From: Eretmocerus hayati
Taxonomy: Eukaryota; Arthropoda; Insecta; Hymenoptera; Aphelinidae
Direction: 5' to 3'
Assembly (NCBI GenBank): GCA_029851415.1
Contig: CM056741.1
Location: 84,644,282-84,708,281, forward strand
DNA: 64,000 nt
Part shown: in pieces, positions 54,931-64,000 of the stretch
Layout: each line of letters starts with the position of its first letter
Position numbering within the stretch: the first letter of the stretch is position 1
The notes under the pieces: generated by a model
The model's input: only the letters and a program-made list of their open reading frames with translations
Told to the model about the DNA's origin: nothing
The model's database searches: none
Program-made: the position numbers and the translations under genes

Positions 54931-54959
54931 CCGATACCTAGGGCATCGGGCAATCAGGA

Positions 54960-55060
54960 AGGAGATCCACCTGCATCTACCATCTCAGCCCAGTACCGCG
55001 TGAGCATTACTTCAGGATCTCTCTCTCTCTCTCTCTTTCTTTCTCTCGGCCTCTGGCCCA
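54960..55060. repeat. Short R1-like 3' fragment joined to a (CT)n run
   Basis: GGAGATCCACC...CCGCGTGAGCATTACTTCAGG at 54960-55014 matches 58720-58780 and 49263-49326 of the R1-like 3' regions, then stops abruptly at ATCTCTCTCTC. It marks a junction between the R1-like and the plus-strand LINE. Confidence 0.7.
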
Positions 55061-56720
55061 AGGGCAAAGAGGAAGAACTTCACATCGGATGAGTTGAACG
55101 CTCACTTCGAGGGGGTTTCCGTTTTGCCTCACGAAAATATCAATATAGCAATGGACGATATTAACTCTGCACCGGAGGAGGGGTTTAAATTTAAGCTCAC
55201 AAATTTCAATGATGTAGTCCTTGCTATTGAACATTAATCCTCGCAAGCCCGCGGGGTGGATGGGATCCCCCAGAGCATGATCGCGGAGGCTCTTCCGCGA
55301 AGCAAGCGCATTTGATTGCATTGAAGAAGACTGCAGCTCCATCAACGGTCTCGGCCTTCCATCCCTTAGCGCTGCTGTGCTTCCTTTCCAAGGTTCTGGA
55401 AAAAATTGTACATGACCAAATCACAGAGTATTTAAAAGTAGAGAAACTTCTTGATCGCTTCCAGACTGCTTCCAGGCAATACCATAGCAACCAGACAGCT
55501 TCACTAAAGTTGACGGATGACATCAGAGTAGGCATTGATAGGAAAAAGATCAACTTACTCCTACTATTCGACTTTAGCAAAGCTTTCGACACAATGACAC
55601 CATCGAAGCTGTTGAGGAAGCTCCGAAACCTTGGATTCTCAAGATCGGCAATCCTGTGGATAAAATCTTACTGACAAGGCCGCACCCAAATAGTCACTTC
55701 AAAATCTGGTAGTTCTGATTGGCTCGAAACCAATCTGGGTGTTCCACAGGGATCCGTTCTCGGACCTTTACTTTTCAGCTTATATGTTAATGACTTACCT
55801 GGTTTGCTAGACGGAAAGTCGGTATACCATATATTTCTTCAATTTATCTCCATGTCGAGAAAACTAAGATCAAGGAAGGCATCACTCGGCTGGGAGAAGT
55901 AGGACGACTAGTTGCTGAATGGGCCAGAAATTCTGGCCTGCGTTTCAACGCTGGCAAGACCAAGGCAATCTTCTTCGGCTCTGAAAGGAACATCAAAGAT
56001 CTGAAAAGAATGGACTTGCGAGGGGTTGTGATACAGGAAGGAAAGTTCATTTCGTTCAGCGATACGGTCGTGAGTCCTGGTGTTACACTTGATAGTGAAC
56101 TGACGTGGAAGCCGCACATTGACCAAGTAACTGAGAAAGTGGACAGAGCCCTATACGGATTGCGGTTTTTTAGGGCGTGTATCACCAGACCTCTCTGAAT
56201 TCGCCTAATCGAGTCATTAGTTCAACCGCATTTAGATTATTGCACAAACGTGTACCTCGACGCCACGGACGAACAGCGGCAACGGATACAGCGACTGAGA
56301 AAATCATGTGTGAGGTACATTTTTGATCTTAGGAGAGACGAGCACATCACCCCGTTGAGGGAACGTTTGGGTTGGTTACGTACTGATTCGCGGAGAATGT
56401 ACTTCGCAGCACTTTTAATGCATAAGATCTTGCATCTTGGAGAACCTGGCTACCTAGCTGCGATGTTTACCAGGTACCAATCTTAATGCCCCGCACGCGG
56501 TGATGCAGAAGAGCGGGTACTCAAGGTTCCCAATATGAGACTTGAGTACGGGAGAAGATCATTCCAGGTTCAATGTGCTCATCTGTGGAACATTCTTCCT
56601 CCGGGCTTCCGGCAGCTGGGGAAAATATCATTATTCAAATAGGCCTTGAAAGATTTCCTTCTGACTCTTCCCAGAGGATTGATGTGGAGAGGAGGCATTA
56701 TTTGAATCTCTAAACTGTGA
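55060..56720 (+). pseudogene. Jockey/CR1-like LINE reverse transcriptase
   Basis: Plus-strand segments read in order: NIAMDDINSAPEEGFKFKL, RGVDGIPQSMIAEALP, a small internal gap, LLCFLSKVLEKIVHDQITEY, and LLLLFDFSKAFDTMTPSKLL with the first catalytic Asp. LGVPQGSVLGPLLFSLYVND then follows; the Y-A-D-D region is destroyed near 55830, and the C-terminal part resumes at 56010-56486 with LTWKPHIDQV, LVQPHLDYCTNVYL-like and LGWLRTDSRRMYFAALLMHK. Stops and frameshifts interrupt at 55674, 55830, 56198 and 56486. It belongs to the jockey/CR1 group of LINEs; the precise family was not decidable by eye. Confidence 0.85.
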
Positions 56721-57122
56721 TAGGTTTGGGCCCTTTTCAATCAGCGTTTCCTACTTTAAAAAAGTTATACGTGGCTACTCCGTCACTAAATTGTAATTCC
56801 TGGGATATTCCTGCTGGCCCAAGCCTTCTATATGCCTTTCTACATGTGAATGTTTTCTTCTCCTCCATCGTTCTTGTAAAGACTGATATATGTATATGAG
56901 AATGAATCTTATCATTCTCTTACTTGACTTTTATGCATCCTTCGATGCCTTAAAATGACTAGTCACTTTCTGTGATGATTCTAATATTCCTCGACCAAAA
57001 AGATAAATATTTATAGATTTTTACATATCTATTATGTAGGTGTAACATATGTGAATCATGCTACTGTATTTTTCAATTCTGCCTTCAGGCGAATAAAGGT
57101 TATCAATCAATCAATCAATCTC
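56721..57122 (+). repeat. LINE 3' UTR ending in (TCAA)n
   Basis: This AT-rich segment ends GGCGAATAAAGGTTATCAAT followed by TCAATCAATC. The same 3' end, with GACTAGTCACTTTCTGTGAT and GGCGAATAAAGGTTATCA, recurs at 59370-59515, so both are tails of one family. A short tandem tail instead of poly(A) is typical of CR1/L2-type LINEs. Confidence 0.82.
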
Positions 57123-57302
57123 TCTTATCCATATACTCAATCTCATACAGATCTCTGCATAACCAACTCTGAAGCCTGATTCACACGTGTTCTACTCCAA
57201 GTGTTTTGCCCAAGTGAGCTGCCTGACCAACACCTTGGAACTCGCTTGACTGCAGTAACAGCTGATTCAATTCTGTATCGCTTTAATTATCTTATCACGC
57301 TA

Positions 57303-58101
57303 CGATGGCTCGTAATCTACTCACAGTGAGTTCTTTTCAACAGGATCAAGTAATTTCACACGAATCACGAGAAATCTGAGACGAACGCAGATTGCGCTGG
57401 TCATCTCAATGAAATGTCACCCTATTTCAAACCTTCCAGATCATTTTGACGCTTGTCAAGACAAACGTTTTTCGAAGTTGAATGAATCAGAAGACAGGAT
57501 AGGAAATCGCATCATTGCGATTGAAAAAGATGTTTTAGAAATTTGTGATGAGCTTTCTCAGCTTTCTCATCAAACATTACTGGGAGACTCAGCTGAAAGG
57601 AACCTAACGGATATTCCCCGTGACTTGAATCTCACGAAAACTGAGATAGTGAGTAAAGCTCTCCATGCTATGGATGTGCCAGAACTGTAAAACTTCGTTG
57701 TAAATACTAAAGAAGGAAGAGGTCCTCGTTTTCGCAACATGATTTCATCCGTTCTGACTTCAACCTCAAGTTTGCCACAAGGCAATGATTGGAATACTCG
57801 ATCAATTGTCATACAACTGTCATCTACTATAATCCGAGATAGAATTATTTCGATCTCATTCAAACTGAAAATGGAATCTATCAGTGATATTTTTGGAAAT
57901 GGGAACGATTCTAGAATATTTTGTCATCCATTGTGTCCGACAGAAGTGCACAATTTACCTAAACATGCTCACTCAGTAAGTGTTCGATTGAAAATGCTAA
58001 AAACACTTGTAAAAGATCTTATTTTATGCATGAGACCTCCAAATAATGGGCCTCTCGTCCCGATTCTCTCAGAATCCGATCTTGATGAATTTCAAACTTG
58101 A
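57303..58101 (+). pseudogene. LINE ORF1 protein, broken
   Basis: Frame 57409-57690 encodes an acidic, coiled-coil-like segment (LNESEDRIGNRIIAIEKDVL). After a stop and shift, frame 57739-58101 reads DWNTRSIVIQLSSTIIRDRI followed by IFGNGNDSRIFCHPLCPTEVHNL and a C-terminal ESDLDEFQ. This resembles the RNA-binding ORF1 of insect jockey/CR1-type LINEs, which usually continues S-R-I-F-x-N-E-x-L. Its orientation agrees with the flanking LINE pieces. The match is from memory of the family pattern. Confidence 0.6.
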
Positions 58102-58550
58102 CATATTGTCACAATGATGATTAGTTCGTTTATGTAATCTAATGTTCAAATGCTCCCCACAAAACAATTCCACTGAAATATCAATATTCCTCTCATACTA
58201 CTCCAATAAACCATGGTTATCATATTGTTCCATGTATTATTTCTCTCCATATATTCTGTATTTTCTATTAATAATTCTCAAATGCATATGATTGTGACTC
58301 TAAATTTGTATGTAAACCTTTCATCATTCTTCTGTATCTTATTCTATATCTCCTTTCGTTCAAATCAGCCATCTAACTCGCTTAACTATCCAATATTAAT
58401 CTTTGATTATATTTATCCATACTCCTCTCATTCAATCATGTAATTGAATTCGCCACCTGTACCAGATAGGGTAATACCCCAAGGTACCAATAAAAAACCA
58501 ATCTACAATCTACAACTACTCTCTCTCTCTCTTTTTTTTTCTTTTTTTTT
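58102..58550 (+). repeat. AT-rich 3' tail of a LINE-like fragment
   Basis: After the ORF1 remnant the sequence is AT-rich and ends GGGTAATACCCCAAGGTACC followed by AATAAAAAACCAATC and TCTACAATCTACAACT, then CT- and T-rich runs (58520-58550). It looks like a second kind of retroposon tail joined to the R1-like fragment. Confidence 0.5.
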
Positions 58551-59216
58551 AAGGTGGTTGTAGGGCGAATACGCTGCGACGTACGAAGGAGAGGCACCGG
58601 TCAGCCAAACACGGCTGGCCAGCACCTCCCCAACAGTCCCGGGCTGGAATCCGCATCGATACGGCCATCCGAACCGGGTAAACCCTCTCTTCCTTCTCCG
58701 TTGGCGCCGGCCATTGGACAAGGGAGAGATCCACCAACTTACCAATCCGGCCCCGGCACCGCGTGAGCATTACTTCAGGGCCGGCGGCGTCTCGCGCTCA
58801 GGATCGAACGTCTCTCTTCTCACGACTCGCAGGTGTTCTTTCCCTTCCTTCGATCTTCTTCCATCTCTTCATTCTTCATTCTTCTTTCTTCTTTCTTCGA
58901 TCTTCGATCTTCGATCTTCTCTCTTCTTCCTTCCCTCTTCAGTCAATCTTATTCCTCCTGGAACCATTTGGACCTCTTCTGTTTGAATCGGCAGGTTTAC
59001 TGTAATTCACCGGCATCGAGGCGCCTCACCTCCCTCTCTTTCTCCTCCTTACGGGTCATCACCAGCTTGATGTATCCGGTAACTCTATCCCATGTCTCCT
59101 GGTTGCGAAGTAAGTACGGGACGAGGTTCTCAGGTGTCAGTTGAGCACCCAGCCATCCATCCAACTCGGCGCGCTCTCTTTGTGTGTCGTTGCACGTGAA
59201 CAGGGCGTGTTCAGCG
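58551..59216 (-). mobile_element. R1-like LINE, 3' fragment (second copy)
   Basis: The minus-strand fragment covers the end of the C-terminal ORF and the 3' region seen at 49194-49680, with high similarity, and continues past that copy's truncation to a tail rich in A and GA (58520-58550 complement). It is cut at 59216, where a (CT)n run and a plus-strand LINE tail begin. At its high-coordinate end the coding part stops within the VNLA-like Cys/His region. Confidence 0.85.
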
Positions 59217-59268
59217 TCTCTCTCTCTCTCTCTCTCTCTCTCTCCTTTTTTGTTAAGACCGATATATG

Positions 59269-59314
<46 letters not shown>

Positions 59315-59520
59315 AAAACGTGACTCTTTCTTCTTTTTCTTTTCATGACTCTTAGCATCTTACGATGCCTCGAGATGACTAGTCACTTTCTGTGATAATT
59401 CGAAAAGCCTTAACCAAAACGACAAATTTTTACAAATTTAATGTATTTATTATGTAAAAGCTACTGTATTTTCGTATTTTTGCCCTTGGGCGAATAAAGG
59501 TTATCATTCGTTCATTCTCT
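59216..59520 (+). repeat. CT run, TA run and second LINE 3' tail
   Basis: A (CT)n run (59216-59243) is followed by a (TA)n run at about 59271-59312. The tail then shares ATGACTAGTCACTTTCTGTG and GGCGAATAAAGGTTATCATT with 56950-57100, ending near 59515 with a CATTCGTTCATTC variant of the tandem tail. Confidence 0.8.
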
Positions 59521-59529
59521 CTCTTTAGC

Positions 59530-60960
59530 GATTTACAAATCCAACCTATTGTAATGAATATAAACTCCTTCGAAGAGAGTTAAAGTATAAGAAGAGGAAG
59601 GCGAAAAATGAGCACTGATTGAAGGCTTTGTTGGAGGCATCCGGCAAAGCAGGCTACTGAAATGTTTCAGGTAAGTTGGGGTTCTCTAAGAATACGTATA
59701 AATCACCATCAGAATTTTTCTCGATCGACCAGTTCAATGAATTTTATTCAGAAATGTCTAGTCACTATCCAAATTCCTCTGAACCTACTTTACTTCGGAT
59801 CATGAACTCTGCTCCAAATTGTGATTATCCAGAATTTTCGCTGAAGTCAGTTGACGGAAATCAAGTGTATGCAGCAATGCTTAGTTGTTTGCCAAAGTTT
59901 AAAGGCCAGAGTGATGATGGCATGTCTATCCAATACTTCCGGTCAGTTCTCTCTTCACTACTACCCTTTATTGAGAATTTGTTGAACACGTCAATTGCTA
60001 CAAGCCAATACCCTAAGATTTGGAAAAAATCACTTGTGATTCCATTAAGTAAGGTTCCACGCCCGCAATCACGCTCAGATACGAGGCCTATTTCAAATTT
60101 GCCATACTTCGCCAAAGTTCCTGACACAGTAATAACCAATCAGTTGGTGGAACATCTCGAAAGGTACCAGATATTATCCCCATTCCAGTCTGGATTTCGT
60201 GCTAATCACAGCAAACTGCTCTATGAAGGTTTCCGAGGACATTCGTTTCGGAATCGAGAATGGCCTGGTGACCCTTCAAGCCCTGTTTGACTTTGAGCCC
60301 GCATTTTGCAGTGTTAGTCATGAGCAACTTCTACTGAGGATGAGAGGAATAAACTTCTCAGTTGAGGCTTTGCCTTGGTTTCACTCGTATTTAAGCGATC
60401 GATTGCATTCTGTATCTGATAAAGATGGTGGAGTAGCTGCTTCCAAGCCTAGCTCATCAGGGTTCCCTCAAGGTTCAAACCGAAGACCTATCATTTTTTT
60501 TATATGCATCAACCCTATCCTTCGCGTACTCAAGTACTGTGAGGGTATGTTGTTTGCGGATGATTTACGAATTTATATACAAGGGAGACTTAGCGAGGTA
60601 CCATCGATGATTGAGAAACTCAATGCAGATTCATCATGCATCGCGTAATGGGCTGATGATAATAAGTTGATCCTGAATTTCCCGGAAACTTTAGCAATGC
60701 TGTCTGCTTCCGTACAGTATCACATGAGACTCGATGTTCGAAGTTTGACACCATATCGCTGATATCGCCAATTGAGTGGTATGAGGAGCTACTCTCTTTA
60801 TCTCCTGCTGTAGATTTCGTCGATCAAGAGTTTCACAAAATAGGTACAATCTTTCCACGAAAAGCCAACTTGAGCTCTGCAAAGCAAAATTCATCAATCT
60901 CAGTGAGATTGATGAATCGAAAAATGTTAGTGTACGAGAAGCATCATCAAAACTATCCAT
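59530..60960 (+). pseudogene. Jockey/CR1-like LINE reverse transcriptase (second copy)
   Basis: The frame 59676-60290 encodes FFSIDQFNEFYSEMSSHYPN, then GQSDDGMSIQYFRSVL, YPKIWKKSLVIPLSKVPRPQ, DTRPISNLPYFAKV and SPFQSGFRANHS, the fingers motifs in order. The frame 60199-60648 continues with ALFDFEPAFCSVSHEQLLLR (first Asp present, the usual second Asp replaced by Cys), GFPQGSNRRPIIFFICINPI and GMLFADDLRIYIQ (F-A-D-D intact). The pieces overlap in different frames, and after 60648 only scattered fragments remain. It is an inactive copy related to, but not the same as, 55060-56720. Confidence 0.87.
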
Positions 60961-60964
60961 CACA

Positions 60965-61335
60965 GGGGTACCTGAAGCTAGCGAACACTAACTCACAAAT
61001 CGGGCCCAAACCAATTTCACTTTTTACTACTATTTTATTACTAATTCATTACCAAAGAAAAAAATTTATCACAGGTCATGGGCCCGAAATACGAGAGTTT
61101 TCGCTAGCGGAAGATTACGCTAGCAAACACGTGACCGGGGAAAGATCGTACGGGAATGTGCAATAGCTCATTTTTTATTACTTTTTCATTACTCTCAGAA
61201 TATGTCCTCGGGATATGCGTGTGATATGATTCAGCTGAAATATGATGGTTTTCGCTAGCGTAAGCTTACGCTAGCGAACACGATATACAGGCCTAGCTCC
61301 GAGGACACTCAGAACTACACGGGATTTTATTACTT
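60965..61335. repeat. Three ~160-bp degenerate units with CGCTAGCG palindromes
   Basis: Units near 60965, 61085 and 61245 each contain a GCTAGCGAACAC-type word followed about 60-80 bp later by TTATTACTTTTTYATTACTC. The third contains a perfect 28-bp palindrome at 61251-61278 (half-site TTCGCTAGCGTAAG). The second has a degraded version at about 61097-61125. Confidence 0.8.
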
Positions 61336-61339
61336 TTTT

Positions 61340-64000
61340 ATTACTCTCAAAAGGCATAGTCGAGATAGTTCCGAGACCAAGAGGAAACCGATATTTGGGC
61401 CTGAGGCTGGACGAGAGCTGGAGCGGGGCGAGATGAGAAATATATGATAGACTGAGCTACCTCTGTACAATAACGTGCGAATGAAAAAATTCCATCGCAT
61501 ACGGAAACCTGTCTGACGATGAGCAGGGTACACATGACTCTTCAGAGATGATAGAGAGTCGATAACGAATCAGCAAACTCGATCATAGGGCCCAAAACAG
61601 GGGAGACCCTGCTTAAACTTATTATAGTCGCAGTCGAGACGTCACGGGGGGATGCCAGAGAGTCCCAATGGACCCAAGACTCTGAGAAACCTCAGATCGA
61701 GTGATCAGGTACCATCGACTGAGACCAAAGAATTTATTACCAGCCAGCACCCTCGGCTATGGGGCCCAAAACAGGGCGAAATCGAGCTTTGAGCAGTTAT
61801 CTGCGCAGTTATGACGCCACTGTGGGTTGTAGGATGTTCCAATGGACCCGAAACTCTCCAGAACCTTGGATCAAGTAGTTTCGTACCATTGATGATACCC
61901 AGAGAATTCATTACCAGTCAGCACCTTCGGCTATGGGGCCCAAAACAGGGCGAATTCGAGCTTTGAGCAGTTATCTGCGCAGTTATGACGCCACTGTGGG
62001 TTGTAGGATGTTCCAATGGACCCGAAACTCTACAGAACCTCAAAACAAGTTCTTATGTACCATTGACGATGCTCAGAGAATTTATTACCAGTCAGCACCC
62101 TCGGCTATGGGGCCCAGAACAGGGCGAAGTCGAGCTTTGAGCAGTTATCTGCGCAGTTATGACGCCACTGTGGGTTGTAGGATGTTCCAATGGACCCGAA
62201 ACACTACAGAACCTTAGATCAAGCGGTTATGTACCATTGATGATGCCCAGAGAATTTATTACCAGTCAGGACCCTCGGCTATGGGACTCGAGTGGAGTTG
62301 ATTCTTTAAGATCTTCGAACTTCATCGTTCAGCGGTCCACTGTTCATGGATTCCTTGGGCCTCCCACATGATTGACCTTGAGCCTCCCAGATAATGAACA
62401 GATGTCTCAACTGTCTCCTGGATATTTGAGCCCATTCCTTCCCATTACAACTCTCGGCGTCATCTAGGCGGGTGGCCCGTCTGAGCTGCGCGACTCACAA
62501 TTCTCTCGAAAATTTCACTGATTCTCGGGCCCGATGACCAAAGGTTCAGATCAGTGTTTAATTATATAGGCATTCCTGATAATGGATCAGTACCGGGACT
62601 AAGATTTCATGGAGTTATGAATCCGTGACAGTTGCATACAGCTCTAGGGGTCGTTCGAACTGCGTGATTCGCTACATGTGCATGAGTTTGCTCATTCTGG
62701 GGCCCCATCACCGTGGGTGCTGACTAGTATTAGATCTGATAAACATGATTGACGGTTGATGAATATCTGGAGTGAGGTTCCATGAAGCTGTGAGCCAGTC
62801 TAAGACGACTCCAGCCGAGGTACGCTCCAGACTCTGTGAGCCATGACTGAATGCTAGTTCGAACTGATGACTCGGAACCATAGCCGAGGACCCGGGTGCT
62901 GACCGGTAAGAGATTCTTTGGGCATTGCAGATGATATGTGACTAATTCATCTGAGGTTCTGTAGAGTTTCGGGTCCATCGGAACTATTTGCAACCCACAG
63001 TGGCGTCATAACTGCTCAAAGCTCGATTTCACCCTGTTTTGGGCCCCATAGCCGAGGGTACTGACTGGTAATGAATTCTCTGGGCATCATCAATAGTACA
63101 TAACCACTTGATCTAAGGTTCTGTGGAGTTTCGGGTCCATTGGAACATCCTACAACCCACACTGGCGTCATAACTGCGCAGATAACTGCTCAAAGCTCGA
63201 TTTCGCCCTGTTTTGGGCTCCATAGCCGGGGGTGCTGACTGGTAATAAATTCTCTGAGCATCAATAATGGTACATAACCACTAGTTCTAAAGTTCTGTCG
63301 AGTTTCGGGTCCATTGAATCATCCTCCAACCCACAGTGGCGTCATGACTGCGCAAATAACTACTCAAAGCTCGATTTCACCCTGTTTTGGGCCCCATAGC
63401 CGAGGGTGCTGACTGGGAGTAAATTCTCTGGGCATCAGGAATAGTACGTGACTACTTGATCTAGGGTTCTGTAGAGTTTCGGGTCGATTGGACCATCCTA
63501 CAACCCACAGTGGCGTCATAACTGCGCAGATAACTGCTCGAAGCTCGATTTCGCCCTGTTTTGGGCCCCATAGCCGAGGGTGCTGACCGGTAATAAATTC
63601 TCTGGGCATCATCAATGGTACATAACCACTTGGTCTAAGGTTCTGTAGAGTTTCGGGTCCATTGGAACATCCTACCACCCACAGTGGCGTCATAACTGCG
63701 CAGATAACTGCTCAAAGCTCGATTCCGCCCGTTTCAGGCCCCATAGTCGAGGGTGCTGGCTGGTAATAAATTCTTTGGTCTCAGTCGATGGTATCTGATC
63801 ACTCGATCTGAGGTTTCTCAGTGTTTCGGGTCCATTGGGACTCTCTGCATCCCCCCGTGACGTCTCGACTGCGACTATAATAAGTTTAAGCAGGGTCTCC
63901 CCTGTTTTGGGCCCTATGATCGAATTTGCTGATTCGTTATCGATTCTCTATCATCTATTTCTCATCTCGCCCCGCTCCAGCTCTCGTCCAGCCTCAGGCT
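61340..64000. repeat. Giant inverted repeat with 175-bp tandem units
   Basis: The left arm (61340-62290) and right arm (62950-64000) are inverted copies. The outermost part CTGAGGCTGGACGAGAGCTG (61401) is found inverted as the last bases of the window. Inside, the arms are tandem units of about 175 bp: four in the left arm (marked by GGACCCGAAAC-type words at about 61668, 61843, 62018, 62193) and six in the right arm (marked by GTTTCGGGTCCAT-type words at about 62968, 63129, 63305, 63479, 63653, 63824). The 660-bp centre is unique. The structure continues beyond the window. Confidence 0.9.

Overview
The window looks like a transposon graveyard from an animal nuclear genome, most likely an arthropod and probably an insect. 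The grounds are an errantivirus-type Ty3/gypsy element with an envelope region, R1-like and jockey/CR1-like LINEs, a Penelope-like element with a GIY-YIG nuclease, a degraded Ty1/copia element, an OTU-containing Helitron, many AT-rich foldback repeats, and no bacterial operon structure. I cannot place it to order or species. I found no confident host gene. Almost every recognisable protein segment comes from a mobile element and almost all carry stops or frameshifts. Layout: 0.3-2.7 kb is an inverted repeat whose arms carry a decayed C2H2 zinc-finger ORF. 3.9-5.3 kb is a nearly complete 1.5 kb palindrome. 5.9-19.6 kb is one Helitron on the minus strand (helicase at the low-coordinate end, Rep in the middle, zinc finger and OTU domain at the high-coordinate end). 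It is split by a 7.7 kb copia element (9403-17116, identical 5-bp target duplications) and by a 945-bp TA-flanked element (17417-18361). 20.8-29 kb is AT-rich repeat DNA: a palindrome cluster, an inverted-arm element, a PIF/Harbinger-like MITE with TAA duplications, a 16-bp minisatellite and a 10-bp minisatellite holding a hairpin insertion. 29.3-39.5 kb is a plus-strand errantivirus-like element (gag, protease, RT/RNase H, long tether, integrase, env), broken in every gene, with a GC-rich foreign block at 33.85-34.57 kb bearing two histone-type stem-loops. 41.2-43.4 kb holds two Penelope-like fragments joined head to head. 43.44-47.83 kb is a foldback structure of GGAT and GGAAT satellites, invaded by a 2.2 kb transposon with CAC termini and 4-bp duplications (Chapaev/CMC-like). 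49.15-54.93 kb is an R1-like LINE on the minus strand. 55.0-60.9 kb is a patchwork of plus-strand jockey/CR1-like LINE pieces and a second R1-like 3' fragment. 61-64 kb is a giant inverted repeat with 175-bp tandem units that runs off the end of the window. How the parts relate: they are not a pathway. They are layered insertions whose order can be read. The Helitron predates the copia and TA-element insertions, and the GGAT foldback predates the CAC-terminal transposon. The points of most interest are the restorable nested insertion sites, the paired histone-type stem-loops inside an endogenous retroelement, the satellite-bearing foldback, and the terminal 175-bp inverted satellite.
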